From Symsagittifera roscoffensis (taxonomy: Eukaryota; Xenacoelomorpha; Acoela; Convolutidae): a stretch of DNA of 64,000 nt. The position numbers and the translations under genes were made by a program. Location: contig NC_087062.1 in assembly GCF_963678635.1 (NCBI RefSeq), forward strand, positions 16,171,789 to 16,235,788. The letters are read 5' to 3'. The notes below the pieces were generated by a model. It did not search any database and was not told the DNA's origin. It saw nothing but the letters and a program-made list of their open reading frames with translations. Positions 1-12,400 of this stretch are shown one piece after another (the stretch's first letter is position 1; every line of letters starts with the position of its first letter).

Positions 1-1912
1 AATTTTGTTTGCCAGCTCGTTTTGTAATGATTGAATGACTTTTTGATATGTTGTTACAATTCGTGAATTTGCGACCCCTGATTTTGTTTTCTTTATAACT
101 TTCTTTTTTTTTTTGCTCAAGGCTTATTCGGCTTAAACAGTTTTGCAGATGTGGTATTTATATATATACAGATATATAAGATGATTGAAAGTTTCTAATT
201 CTTATCTTGGTACCCTTGCGAAAAGGAAGGGTATTGCAATCGGGTACATGACAGAATGGTCAGTTTTGTAGGAACGGAATTTCGTTGGCTCATTTTCCGT
301 TGCTTTTAAACAACATTTACTTTATCTGGTGACATTTTTCAAGCGGTAATTTGTCATTTTACCAAGTCTCATTTTGAAATTTTTTTAAAGTTTTTTTTCG
401 ACTAAATGGTTTTGGTTGATGTTGTATCGGTATAGATAACTTATTTTGTGTAGTTTCGACGGTCAAAAAACTCCTGCCTGTTTCTTCTAATTTTTTGAAA
501 CGCTTTCGAAATGTTTTTTTTTTCTTTTCTCAAAATCTACTTGCTTAAATCTGAGACTTTGGGTTCAATCCAATGAAAGGTTTATAGGAAACTCTTCTGC
601 ATGTGCAGCTACGACCAATTTCTTCTAAAAAAAATTTTGGCCCTCGAAAAAGTCATTTTTGATTTTTTGATCGTTTTTTGAAATTTTTGAAGAACCGCTT
701 GCGAAAATTTTTCCTATAGTGGCGACTCCGTTTTTTTGTAACAAACATAACATAAATCGTGAAGATTACAATTTCTCTAAAGTTTTCACTTTTCTCCCTT
801 ATTTTAGTTGGGAAACAACTAAGGTTTGGGCATAGTCCAATTTTTGAAGGTACTGATTTCATCCCGCATCACTATAACAATTCCAAAAATATTAAAAAAC
901 CAGCTGCTTCCGGTTTTAGCTGGCCCCTAGTTATATTTCATCGAGACATAAGAAAAATTTGATTCACTTATTTCTTCTCAATGTTTTTATTTTCGATTTC
1001 TGATGTTTTTTGTGTTTGTGTTGTATCGCAAGTGATGCGAAGCTCCGCTTCGCCTCTGTGTATATTTTCCGTATTTTTGTATTATTGTTTTTGTTTATTC
1101 GGCTGTAAAGGTTTTATCTAGCGTTGTTTGATGAAGCTCAAAAAAAAAGAAAATTGTAACTTTTTCGCGTGTGTGCATCAGAGGAACTTGTTTGCAGGTG
1201 TTTTTGATAAGTTGTTCCGTCGTAAATTTTGTTCAATGGTAATTAAGTGTCAATGAACGAAGAAGTGAAGACACTTGTTTAGGTCGTGTTGATTTTTTTC
1301 CGTAAAAAGTCCTGTGGTGTGCGCGCAAATTTATTTATTGCGACTTTTTGTTCCATTCAAATGTTAAAAAGAGACCACATTGCGCTCTCTTATTGCGAAA
1401 GTACGAATGAGCGAAAAAAATGTGTTGACTTTTAGTTTCGAAAGGGTTTTAATTTTTAAATGGGGTTTTAAGTTCCGAGTGGGATAAACAAAATTGCATA
1501 AAAATCCAGTTTTCTTAAATCGGGCTAGTATTTATCCAAAAACTGTCAATCGTGATAGTCTCTGGAAATTCAAGCGGTTAAAGATGATATTGTTTGCTTT
1601 AAAACTCGATCGAAAGTTGAATTAACAAATTCTTTTTCGGTCTTGCTCCTGGACGCTTTTTTATTTTCTGTTGGCTATGTTTTAACGCTGCAAATCGTCT
1701 TTCTTTACATGTTTGCATCAACTAGAATTTCATTCGAGACAGCGTATTTTTTTAAGACTTTTTTCGGAATTTTTTTTTCCAAATTTCTGGCTTTCGTAAT
1801 TTTTTGTCGAATAGCTTGCCATGCTATGTTATTATTGCTATTGGCGAGAAGCTCCGCGAAGTCTCTTGGATGTGCGTGTAATTAGAATATCGTGTATTAG
1901 GTTGAACTGTCG
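1..1912. other. Upstream non-coding region with repeat fragments
   Basis: No convincing gene is seen. The stretch is T-rich and holds fragments of dispersed repeats. Positions 208-250 carry an end motif (GGGTATTGCAATCGGGTAC) that recurs in diverged form near 7074, 24831 and 46697. Positions 1037-1053 form a perfect 7-bp hairpin (GCGAAGC, TCC, GCTTCGC) that recurs at 13083-13099. From about 1225 a diverged copy of family A begins. The 80-codon open frame at 1643-1885 has a low-complexity F/L/C-rich translation and looks like chance. Confidence 0.6.
1225..1620 (+). repeat. Dispersed repeat family A, diverged copy
   Basis: This copy has the block order seen in better copies: AAGTGTCAATGAACGAAG and GTCGTGTT near the start, then a GTTTCGAAAG block, then a TCCAGTTTTCTTAAAT block, then a lysine/leucine-free AT-rich tail. 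The same order is seen at 15480-15960 and 18660-19210. No coding capacity is seen, so I infer a non-autonomous element. Confidence 0.55.
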
Positions 1913-2197
1913 ATGCCGGGTAATATGCCAATCAATGTCCCTGTGCAGTCAAAAGAAACTGAGGAGCTCTCTGAATCTGGAGAACAAGTAAACAATGTCA
2001 AATTCATTGCCCTCGTAGACCCGAATGTCGTGGGTGCTGGCATCTACAACCTGAAGGTCTACCACAAGTTAGATTTGATCCAAGCTTGTCCAGATGTCAT
2101 CAACGTGTATCCGAAATACGACTCAGGTTCGAATTCGCTTCCTGATCTAATTACACTGAAGCGCACTGAACTTAGTTTTTTTCAGCTTCTTTGTTAA
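1913..2197 (+). CDS. Possible coding exon, unknown product
   Basis: An ATG-initiated open frame of 94 codons, with more protein-like composition than its surroundings (GALVDPN-type stretches, few runs). I do not recognise the product. It does not join in phase through any good donor to the next gene, whose own first exon starts at 2293 with an in-frame stop just before it. It could be an alternative first exon, the last exon of an unseen gene, or chance. The weak GT sites inside (1988, 2107, 2127) do not decide the matter. Confidence 0.25.
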   Translation: MPGNMPINVPVQSKETEELSESGEQVNNVKFIALVDPNVVGAGIYNLKVYHKLDLIQACPDVINVYPKYDSGSNSLPDLITLKRTELSFFQLLC

Positions 2198-2292
2198 ACT
2201 ACTTGTCATCGTTGATATTCTAACTATCAGACCTGCCATATTGAATGGTGCCATTATAAATTCCTTTATAGATTTATTATTTTTGGTTTTGA

Positions 2293-5270
2293 ATGGATTC
2301 GACTGGGAGAAAGGAAAACAAAGATGGTGCTATGAAATTGATCATGTGAGTATCTTTAGTTTTCCAAGGTTCGGCCCTGAGGTTGAGTGATTGTAATACC
2401 TATGTTAGGATTCAGTTATAACTATTAATTATATGCAGCTAAAGGTTAATCTTGGAAAACTAAGGGTCAGAGCTGGGAAAATATTTTTAGTTACTTTTTC
2501 AGCAATTTCAAATATAATCAATTTTTTAGTGTCGTAATAACAGTGTGCATGCGTTTACACTTTGAGGTCAAAACTTGGCAGAATGATTTAAATTATGCCC
2601 AAAGCAGCTAGTTAACCTGTGCAAAAAGTATAAATTTTCAGAAATTGAAACGATTTGTAAACAATTTTCATTCAAGACAGTAACAAATTTTTTAGTAATT
2701 TTTCTACAATTTTGGAGCAACTTCAGTGGTGATTTTTCAACATTTTTAAAATTTACTTTGCTGAGCATTTGTTAGTAACTATATTCCCAGCCCTGAAAAT
2801 GAAAGCTTTTGATCCTAATTTTGAAAAGGCCGAACCTTGGTTTCTTTTTCTTTAAGCAGAAAGACCTTAAATTGATGTTAGAAAATGATGTCAGAATGTA
2901 CGTTTAGATAGCATATCATGCAGTTTGGCAGAGAGAATTGAGTTTGCTTCATTTGACAAAGCTGTACAGAAAAAACTAGCTCTCCCTGAGGTTGAAATCC
3001 TTGACGAGCTTGAACTGTTGGGCTCCGAAGTCAGTCAAGATTTGGCCGAATTAGCTTTTAGAAGCCAACCAATGCCAAATGTTGATTTGGACGATATAGA
3101 GTCTTCGGTATCGACAAGAGAAGCCCCTCCTAGTCACCTGATCTTCGAAGATTGTCGAGCTGGCGACGATGTGTCCACAGTTGCTCTTTCTATGATTGCC
3201 AGGAACCAACTGAACCAACGAAGTGCTTCTGGTCCGAGCGTGAATCAGATAAGACCCATAGCTCCAGTCATTGCCGATAGGCCGCTGCTCGTTGCTAAAC
3301 GAATAAATCCGAACGTAAATAGCGGTAGTATTGCTAGCGGAGGCACCAACGGGTTACCGTTGAATTCACAACAGACCATCGAGTTATTTCCGAAGCCTAG
3401 GGTACCTAGTGACGCGCATAGGTTGACGACCCTAGTGAATGACGGTAGTTCCTCGATAGTGAGAGTACTTAATGCTGGGCTACTCATTTCAATTCGTAAA
3501 AATAATTTTTGAATACACTGAAACTGATTATTGTTATCAAGTTAGCATATAGATGTACAGTACATAAAGGGAAAAGGATTAGCTTTTTGTTTTTAACTTT
3601 TTAATATTTAGCCTTATAAACGGTTTTAGCAATTTTTTGGTATCAGTGAGGTTTTTGTAAGCTTCGTTTCATTTTTTAATATAATAACGGACGGTTATTA
3701 GCACATTAGTCAGGAATCACTTCAAATGAAAAACTACGAGGTGCCGCATAGCCTCATTGCATTAAATGGCCTTGCCTCTGTGAAAATTACTCCTAAATAT
3801 GGCTGAGTAACCATTAAATCCTGGAACTACCCGTGCAAGATGCAAGTTCAATTGTAAGCAGTCAACTGCAACAACAAAGATTGCAAGCTGGTCCATCTAA
3901 TAATCAGCAGAACAGTTCCGGCTATCAGCAAAGACCCTTTAGGGGAAACCGAAATCGTCCAAGACCAGTTAGTGGAAATCGCGGTGGCAGTGGAAGTGGT
4001 TTCTCAGCTCGAAATAGGTTTCAGGACTCTAGTTTTCCAGAACCAACGGAGAAAAGAGGGGGTCAGCAGCTGAGTGGGGGAAGTGTAGCATCTATTCAGA
4101 CGCAATTCTGTTATGCTGCGTTAGTTCATATTTGTTGGGCTAATTTTGAAGGATTAAAATTATGCATTCATTTTTTCTTCAAAGCAGTTTTCAAACTACT
4201 TTTTCATTTTAAAAAGTCAATCTCTGTCATAGATAAAGATTTCTGTGAGGCCAGTGAAGACATTTGAAATTATCTTAAAAGCATTTGAATTAAAGAAAGC
4301 ACTTTTTACAATGAATACGTCAATTTTCTTTCAATATTTCTTCCAAACTAGGCGTTCACCCGTTGTAATCGAGTTTTGATGCGTAGTTGGGTTTTTATTT
4401 CCATAACGACGTTTCTTTTTCTCAAAAACTCATATTTTCAAAATTGTTAATTCGGATCCTGGATTCGAAAATTTTGAGGCACTCGAGTTTTTTTCATGAA
4501 TCAGCGATTCTTCGATTTTTAAAGGAAAAGTATCTTGTAAAGATTTTTTGTAATAGTCATCACTGAGATAGGTGAAGACTGTTTCTGCGTTTCAGGGAGA
4601 ATCCGAAGTCGAAACGATATTTCGGATCTGTGTCGAAGTATAGTCCAGTGAAAGACCCAGGGTTCATAATGTACTCGAATCAGTACAAAGAAGCCATTTT
4701 CAAGACCAAAGATGTGTTATATGGACCTGTCAGAAATTCACAAGGTAATTTTTCAAACCAGATCAAGGCGTACTTTTGAATTGCAATACAATAAAAAAAA
4801 ACACTGTGCATTGTGATTTAGTTTTAGACTTAAGGTCAGATTTATTTTGAAATTGTGAGACGCTATCCGGTAAAGCTGTCATGAATTATCTTGACTTGGT
4901 TATTTTTTTAGGCAATGTCAAAATAAGAAGTGCAGATAACGTGTTGTGTAAAATAGTGTTCGAAGACGACGTCGGTTATGCAAGGGAAATCTACGTGTTG
5001 CCATTTACAGTTGACACGTCATTGATTGCCAAATGTATTCCTTGCTTCATAGGAACTGTAATTCAGTTCGACTTGACAAAATTGACTGGTGTAATTGAAA
5101 ATGCAGACGGAGCAACTGCTGATTTTAGCCTGAATGATGTTTCATTCGACGGAGATTCGGCGGAGAAAATAGCGAACGGTTATAGTGGCGAAGTTGTGTT
5201 CTCGGTGTGGTTCGCGAGGGGTGTGTATACTGCGAAAGAAGTGAGATGTTTGCGAGGAGAAGAGGAGTAA
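2293..5270 (+). CDS. RGG-linker protein with two cold-shock-like domains
   Basis: Supported exons are 2293-2345, 2924-3444, 3840 to about 4018-4085, 4596-4744 and 4913-5270 (stop TAA). The start ATG at 2293 follows an in-frame TGA at 2290. Donor GTGAGT at 2346 leaves phase 2 and is completed by the single T at 2924. The 3444/3840 and 4744/4913 junctions also keep frame. The third exon's end is unresolved: the only phase-correct GT seen is at 4018, and it is weak. The middle of the protein is Gln/Asn-rich, then Arg/Gly-rich (RPFRGNRNRPRP, GGSGSGF). The last two exons read as two tandem OB folds of cold-shock type. The first has YFGSVSKYSPVKDPGFIMY, and the second has GTVIQFDLTKLTGVI and ends GEVVFSVWFARGVYTAKEV. 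Cold-shock domains bind single-stranded RNA or DNA, so a cytoplasmic RNA-binding role is inferred. Classical RNP aromatic residues are only partly kept, so the domain call needs a profile search. Confidence 0.6.
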
Positions 5271-5744
5271 AATAGTGGAGATATCCCCCTAAAAACGTTC
5301 TTAGTTGAAGATACGAGCGCTACATTCTAGATTACATTCAGAGAGTCCATATGAAAAAAATGATTGACTATTTGTTAAATTGTTAAAATTATCTCAACTG
5401 GAGTCTGATTATGAAGTTGAATTTTTTTGTTTTGTTTCCTATTTTTATAAGTCGCTGACTTAGAGAAACAATTTTCTTTAATTCATTTCTACGTTTATTT
5501 GAGTTATAACTATTTATCATATTTAGACCAATCAAACAAGAATAGACGGTTGGCATGAAAAATACACCGAAAGCTCTGGCCGTATATGTGGCTGTATAAG
5601 CAGCGTATTTGTAGCCTCGCCTTTATATAACAATGGTCTTAATTAGGCTCTTGTTTTTATTTTTGTTTTTAGCTATTTGACTTATAATTTCTTTAAGTTC
5701 ACTTCTTTTATTGTTAAAAGGAAGACAAACTCCACTATCGAACA

Positions 5745-6010
5745 GCAAAAGTGTAAAGGTCACGAAAAACGTGATCAAGTTCTAGTTTCGAAAATGGATT
5801 TGAAGTTTGAGATTTCCCAGCGGAATAAAGAAATTACCAATTGATCCATTTTTCTCAAATTGGGTTATTTTTATCAAAAAAGGCAAAATTTTTATTATTT
5901 CCATGCGTTAATTTCCAGCTTGAACATTTTTTTTGCTGGTGTGTGTTTATTCGCTGTGAAATCGCTGGTGTGTGTTTATTGGAGAAAAAATTCAAAAGTA
6001 GGATTTAGAA
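5745..6010 (+). repeat. Dispersed repeat family A copy
   Basis: The family A core reads AGCAAAAGTGTAAAGGTCACG, AAAAACGTGAT, AGTTTCGAAA, TTTCCCAGCGGAATAAA, then TTCTCAAATTGGGTTA and a TTATCAAAAAA stretch. Near-identical cores occur at about 8079, 9190, 12755, 15117 and 16184. Within this copy GCTGGTGTGTGTTTATT is repeated twice in tandem (about 5935-5980). Confidence 0.75.
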
Positions 6011-8074
6011 AATATATATTCCACTAGCTTTAATAACTAAAACAATTGTCGATGAGTCTCTTAAGCTATTTAAATTGACGTTAAACATTTGAATTTTGGC
6101 CTTAATGAAGGAGAAAATACGATTTCAGACCAAATAAAGGCTAGCTTCTTTTGTTCGAGGTGATAACAGTAGTTGTTTGCTGATCACAGAACATTCTGAC
6201 CGCAAATAAAATGCAAAAAAAAAATCAAGTTCATCAATAAATTGTTTCACTCTTCTCTAAACGTTCAATTTCGTAGCTTTGAAAAGCAATTAATTTGGAC
6301 AATAGCTTTTAGGCTATACTAAATATCGAAAGTTTGCTCAACTTCGAACTATTGTTTCGGGGCATGGCAGTTTCAGATATGTTAAATAATTCCCTCTGTT
6401 GTTGCAAAACGAGGTAAGTTCGTTAATAAGAACTATCATCAAAAATGATTTATCATTGAATTAGTGGTGAATTTCTGTCATAGGTAGCATAGGGAGGATA
6501 ATTAAAGAGAGCCCAGTGTCCTAAAGTAGATTCAAAGTGAAAAGGAGATTTTTCAATAAAGTAAAGTTATTTTTGGATGCATCATTTCAGATCTCTCAGT
6601 TAGAAAAGGTAAATGAAAATTAGTTATTTTTTTTTGTTATTTCAAATGGTTCAAAAGTATGTTTGATCACGGATGAAGATCTGTCTATGCTTGATAGGTG
6701 TGCTTGATGCCTTCGGTAGGCCTCAGCGATATTGGTGGAGTGCCAATGTCTTTACCATGATAAGTAAGTCTAAAAGAAAAAAATCGAGAAAGATGATTTC
6801 TGTTTTGTTTGTCTGTTATCGATCTATACTCTGTTGACTGTATGGTGGTACAGGTTTTATTGCGATCATTTACCGAACAGCCTTTTTATCGTTCTTGATA
6901 TAGTTACGCTTGAAATAGTTTAATTGGTGGATTTTTTGCCGCATAGCATTGACAATTTAATTACAAGTGTAGCTGCTTTGCTGGACAAGTATTTGATATT
7001 CGATCATTTTTTGATTTTTCGAAAAGAAACTCGACTGTGTTAAATTGAACGTCTTTAGTCACCCTTGGAATAAGCAAGTGTGTTGCAACCGGGAGCTAGA
7101 CTTTTTCCCGCAAAGAACTTGTTCACAGAATGGACAAAAGAAATGGTACTCAGTATGTTTTATAACTGCTGATTCAATAGCATGGTAAGTTTATTCGCTG
7201 TATTTGTGCATTGGTGTACGTTAAGATTTGCAAATACTTTTTATCGGTGCTAAAATGCATCGGTAGATTTTCGGCTCTTAGGTCTGTCGGGTTTAATTGT
7301 CGGCTTGTTTTCCTCATGTTTTGATTTTATAGTTTTACATGGTGTTATATGAGAGCAGTTGAACTCTAAGAGAAATTTTTTGAGAAATTCTTTCTCTAAT
7401 GAGAAATTTTTTCGTAATACAATTGAAACATGAATATTTTGTTTTGTTGATTTTTGATAGTATATCAAGTTAGAGATTTCAATTTTGCCTGTTTTTTTCC
7501 TCCTATACTCGAATGAAAAAGTGTATGCGTTCAATTATGGCCCCGAGTTTATTTTTTTTGAATTTCATTTATCAGCTTACTTTCCAAATGATGCATTTTT
7601 TTGGTTGAAGCAAGTTTTGCTAGGATTGCACGACTTTTTGATTGTTGCGACCGCTGATTTTGTACAATTTCCGTTTTCTTTCGTTTTTTCCTCAAAACAT
7701 TTTTCGGACTTTGGTTTTTGCAGATGTAGTATCGTTAAGTTGAATTAAATTGCGTCGTTTCAAGGGCAAAATTAGATTTTTAGGTGTTTGTGTTTCAGGA
7801 GGAAGCAAATTTTCGTTTTGTAAAATTTAATACCCGAGATATTATATGTTAGGTTCAACGATCGCTTACCCAAGTTTTTTCGGCTTAGGTGGAGCTCAAT
7901 AAATTTTTGTGAAAGGTAATTTAACGTTGTCGATTGTACTTCTTGAAATGTGTTCCTGAAATTGATCATTATCTGAGACAAAAGCATCGTTTTTTGGGAT
8001 ATACATTTTAATGTAGACTTTTTCCAACATACTGGCCTGCTACTCATTCTCTACTCTTAAGTTACAAGTGGTGC

Positions 8075-8560
8075 GAAGCAAAAGTGTAAAGGTCACGAAA
8101 AACGTGATTGAATTCCAGTAATCGATTTCAATTCTTAGATTCACAGCGGAATAAAAGTATTATCTTTTGATCCAGTTTTTTAAATTGGGGTATTTTTATC
8201 ATCAAGTTGTTATTTATAAATGCTCTTGAAATTCAAAGAACTTGAAGGCCATATATTTGTTTCCTCGAAAGTTACTTGCGTTCATTGACTCTTTTCCAAC
8301 TTTTTGTTCGCTGTTTTAAATCATTTGTCGCGAACTTTTTACGCAGTTTGCTTTTTTATTAACTGTTTTTGAAATTCAAAGCTTTAAGGTCATTCTTTAC
8401 TTTGAAATTCAAAAGTTGAAGTTTTGTTTAAAAATTATAAGCTGTTTTTGAAATTCAAAGCTTTAAGGTCATATTTTTTTACTTTGAAATTCGAAAGTTG
8501 AAGTTTTGTTTAAAAAACAAGTCAGATTTGTTATGTTTCCTTGCGTTCATTGACTCTTTT
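8075..8560 (+). repeat. Family A copy with an internal 79-bp tandem duplication
   Basis: The family A core at 8079-8240 is followed by its 3' part (CTTGAAATTCAAAGAACTTGAAG). Inside that part a 79-bp unit beginning CTGTTTTTGAAATTCAAAGC is present twice in tandem (8363-8441 and 8442 to about 8519) with only a few differences. The block TTGCGTTCATTGACTC also occurs on both sides (about 8277 and 8541), so the duplication is recent relative to the repeat. Confidence 0.75.
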
Positions 8561-9180
8561 CCAACTGAACAAATCTTTTCACCAGGTTAGTTTGTTTACT
8601 ATGCCAAATGTCGTTGTATAACGACAACGTTAAATAGTTATTCTAAACTAATTCGAGTATGAGAGGCGGGTGGTTAGAAGATCCTAAATAATAAATTGTC
8701 ACGTCTGTTTTTTTCCTGAGTGTTATAATACACTTGCAAGTGCATGTGTCTTGTAATCGGTTACTACGCTTTTTTTCTATGCTGTTTAAAATGTTTTTGA
8801 TAATCGTATATTGACTTAGAAGCCTCGTATTGCTTCGTTTGAAGGATCATAATAATTTTAATTTTTGTATGTGTGCTGGGGGTACGTGGAACTTGAAAAC
8901 TTCGAGTGTTGAAACGTTTTGTGGCTCTTAGATGTTTGTCTCAACGGGCGTACACCCAAGCTTTGTTACCGATTCATAAAGTTTGTATAAATTTTCTTAG
9001 TTTTTTGTCGCTGTGCTATGTCTGTGATGTAACGCAAGTGGTGCAAAGCTCAGCTTGGCCTTTGTCAAAACCTAAGACTGAAAAATTGATAAATGACTGA
9101 GAATTTTGATGATTTGAAAAAATGTAAGTCGTTCAATTGATGGCTCAGCACTATGAGCTGAACATGTTCGCTACCTCTTT

Positions 9181-9440
9181 TGAAATGACGCCAAAAAACG
9201 TGATTGATTTCTAGTTTTGAAAGGAATTTTATTTTTTGATTTCTCAGCGGAATAAAAACTTTTCTAATAATCCAGCTTTCTCAAATTGGGTTAGTTTTAT
9301 CAAAAAAAGTGTCAATTAATAATTGCTCTTGAAATTCAAAGAATTTTAAGGCCATATATTTATTTGTTTGAAATTCGAAAGTTTTTTTTCAAAAAAGTGA
9401 CTTTTTTCTTTGCATTCTATGGCTCTTTTCCAACTATCTG
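9181..9440 (+). repeat. Dispersed repeat family A copy
   Basis: It contains AAAAAACGTGATTGATTTCTAG, TTTCTCAGCGGAATAAAAAC, CTCAAATTGGGTTAGTTTTA and CTCTTGAAATTCAAAGAAT in the family order. It ends just before the first NHL-gene exon placed (9491). The homologous parts of this copy and the one at 12745-13010 align by eye over about 250 bp. Confidence 0.75.
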
Positions 9441-9490
9441 TTGGCTTTGTCTTTGAAAACTTAATATATCTATTTATTTTCTTTGAATAG

Positions 9491-12400
9491 AATGTTTTAA
9501 AATATGTTTAGAGGATATCAGCAGCTACAAGCACTTCAGAATATGCAAGACACTCAAAGAGAAGTGCGACGTAAACGTTAGTATCGAGTTTTCATCAAGT
9601 TATGGACCTTTGCTTTTAAGGCATACTTTGTAAATATTACATATATTTAGGGATCTTGGACAAGTTCGACGCCCGAAGAACCTGTGAGTTACCGTCCATT
9701 TGCAACCAGCAGTCCTTCTCCCGACGATGACATTGAACTTCTACCAGACGAAGATTTATCGCCGGTCAGCGAACAGGCCAATGGGAGAGGTTTGCATGCT
9801 ATGGCATTCGACGAGGACGAATCTGTGATTGGATTGACGAACGAATACGATGACATGGTCGAACAAATTCATGCTCTGGATCTAGACACAGAAGCGCACA
9901 TGGTCACTATAAATAATATTAAAGGTATGTTGTTAGGTACTGATTTATTTGAGAAGCCGATTCGATCTGTGCATCCCTTTATGGGAAAGTTGTTGTCTCT
10001 CTGACTAATCGCGGATTTATTTAGCCAAAAATTTCTGCGCAGTTATTAAGCACTTTTTGGGAGCTTCGAATTTTGGAGAAATCAGCTGTAAAGCCCCTGT
10101 AAATGATTCAATGGGTCGATTGATATACCAAATTGAAGCCCTTTCAGTCGTGATTCGAACAACAAAATCAAAAAAAAACGTTTAAAAGTTTGATTTTTTT
10201 TAAATTTCGATCGAATAAGCGAGCGAGCAGGCTTCTAACAGCTTATTTTTGCTTAATTTAAGCCCTGAAAACTTAAATGTAAGCAAATAAAAAAGTTTTG
10301 GAGTTTTTGTACGCAATTTTACGAACCAAAAATTTCAAAAAATTTCTGCAAACAAATTTGAAAAAACAGTTTTTTTGAAGTTTTTCTAGATTTTTTTCTG
10401 CAAACATTTTTGTTCATTTTGCCCACGACTGTCGATTATGCCTAAATTTAAGTTTTACGTCAGGTCCTTTTATCACACTACGCAGAAATAAGAAATAATC
10501 ACACTACTTACTTGAAAAAAACTTGATATACCAAATTGAAGCCCTTTTTTTTTTAGTTTTTCATAGACTATGGTCGGAACAGTCTGTGCTACTTGCACAG
10601 TAACCGGCTATCCTTGTTTATATTTCACCTCAGTTGGGGAAACTTGAAGATAAGCCTTTTTTACCAAAACAGCTTTTTGCTTTAGATCGAGGCCTTTTCT
10701 TTATTTCAAAATAATACACCCACATGAAGTTTCGAATGTCAGAACGGTAAAGCACCTTGTAAATATAATTTTTGCAATGAAATTCTGAAGTTTTTATCTA
10801 CAAGTAAAATAAGTTTTTGTTAAAATGTTTATGAAAAAATGTGCTATCGGCAATTAATGATTTTTTTAGGCTTTATTTTTTTAAAATTTCAATTCGGGTT
10901 CTGCTGACTCGGTTTCTGAACTAACTGAACTGGTAAGGGACCAAACAACCATGCCTGCCTTCGTTTTGTTCGATAAAAGACGTTAAAAAGTTGACCATTT
11001 TTTTTATCTAAAATTGAATTGCCACAAGCAAAAGAATGCAATATTTGGTTTTTGAGATCGTTAATCAGCAACGCTTGATGTGCCTCTTGGTGTACCACAG
11101 GGGTCCATGTTCGGCAAAATCGGAGGGCTTGACCTTTCGATCATGTATTTTTTTGACGAATGAACGCTTTTGCAATTAATAATATATACATTAAAAATAT
11201 GCATTAACCGAGAATATTATACTGCATCTTAGTTTTCGGATGTGCCAATAAGTCTTCCTTAGTTAAATTTAAGAAGTTGTACTGTATGTTCTTAAGACCT
11301 ATTAATTAAAAACAGAATTTGTTTCGACGGATGTTTATGAAGACAATGTGCTGGATGTTTTCAATTTATGTTTAAGATTTAGTTAAATTTGTTCTCCGTC
11401 TAAATCTTTATTCACCGTTGAATTGACATTTCTTTTATAGGATTCGAATCGTCAAATGGCTATGAAAGGTACGAAAAGTTTCAGCTGAATCATATAATGA
11501 CCATTTAATTGACTGTTTTCAAATTATTTGTTTCAGTAATGCTGTTCCCAAAGCAAGAAGAATCAAGAACAGGCCAAAAGAATCTTCGGGCTTAGAAAAC
11601 AGTACGCGTATATGAAAATATTGAAATTTTCTTCAAAACATTTAATTGATTGAGGTGGAACATTTTAGACTCGTTTGCCGAAAATTTAGTCAATGACAGC
11701 TATTACAATCATTTCTGCGAGCGGTTCAAGTTTCCGCTTGTCCCAGGTAATTCAAATATTGTTTTATCATTTATAACTTGCATGATTTTTGACCGCTTTG
11801 TAGCCAATTTCTTGACTGACCTACATTTTGTTGACTTGCTGATGCGTATGTGTTGTTTTTCGATTATTATAAGAAATTTTGTTGTACAAGTTTTTTATGC
11901 GTACTTTTATCAGGTAGCTGCCGAAACCTTCATGAGTATAAAAACTGTTTTTTCAATAGTTTTAAAGTTAATCTTTGCCAGCAGATATTGCTTTTCGAGC
12001 TGAAAAAGTTATAAATGAATTATCATCTTCGTGGTCATAGTTTTTGAAGTCTAATGGATTATTGCAGATAAGCTTCTGTTTTAAAAATCAGCGACAAATA
12101 TATTTTTTCTATTGGTTTTGAATATACTGTCAAGGGCTCAAGTAAACTTATAGGTGCAACTGTGCGGGTCGAGAAACTTTTCACGCTTGGTGTCAGAGGC
12201 AAAAATAATTCAAAAGAGGGACACTTTCAGTATCCTATTGGAAGTGCAGTTTCGGGGAAAGGGGAAATACTGGTGTGCGATCATGGCAATAACAGGGTGC
12301 AGATATTTGAAGCCACTGGGAGGCTCAAGTGTGTTGCGGGAAAGGGCATTCTGGATAGACCTAGTGCAGTAGTTTGTGCGGAGAATGGCGGGTTTGCGGT

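Larger units (their letters stand above)
5271..9490. other. Intergenic or 5' intron region, no gene resolved
   Basis: This lies between the cold-shock-like gene and the first exon I can place in the NHL gene. That exon has no in-frame ATG and enters mid-codon, so further 5' exons must lie here or be mis-modelled. Candidates with good donors but unproven connection are an ATG exon 6364-6413 ending AACGAG|GTAAGT, a six-codon piece 6587-6611 ending GAAAAG|gtaaatg, and a piece ending at a GTAAGT near 7185. None joins 9491 in phase directly. The remainder holds family A copies and AT-rich DNA. Confidence 0.5.

Noticed and set aside
1643-1885. 80-codon hydrophobic ORF as a membrane protein
   Set aside because: T-rich DNA gives Phe/Leu-rich frames by chance. 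No signal, splice or Kozak support, and it follows directly on a repeat.
2121-2131. GGTTCGAATTC resembling a tRNA B box
   Set aside because: There is no A box at the right distance and no cloverleaf, and it lies inside a protein-like open frame.
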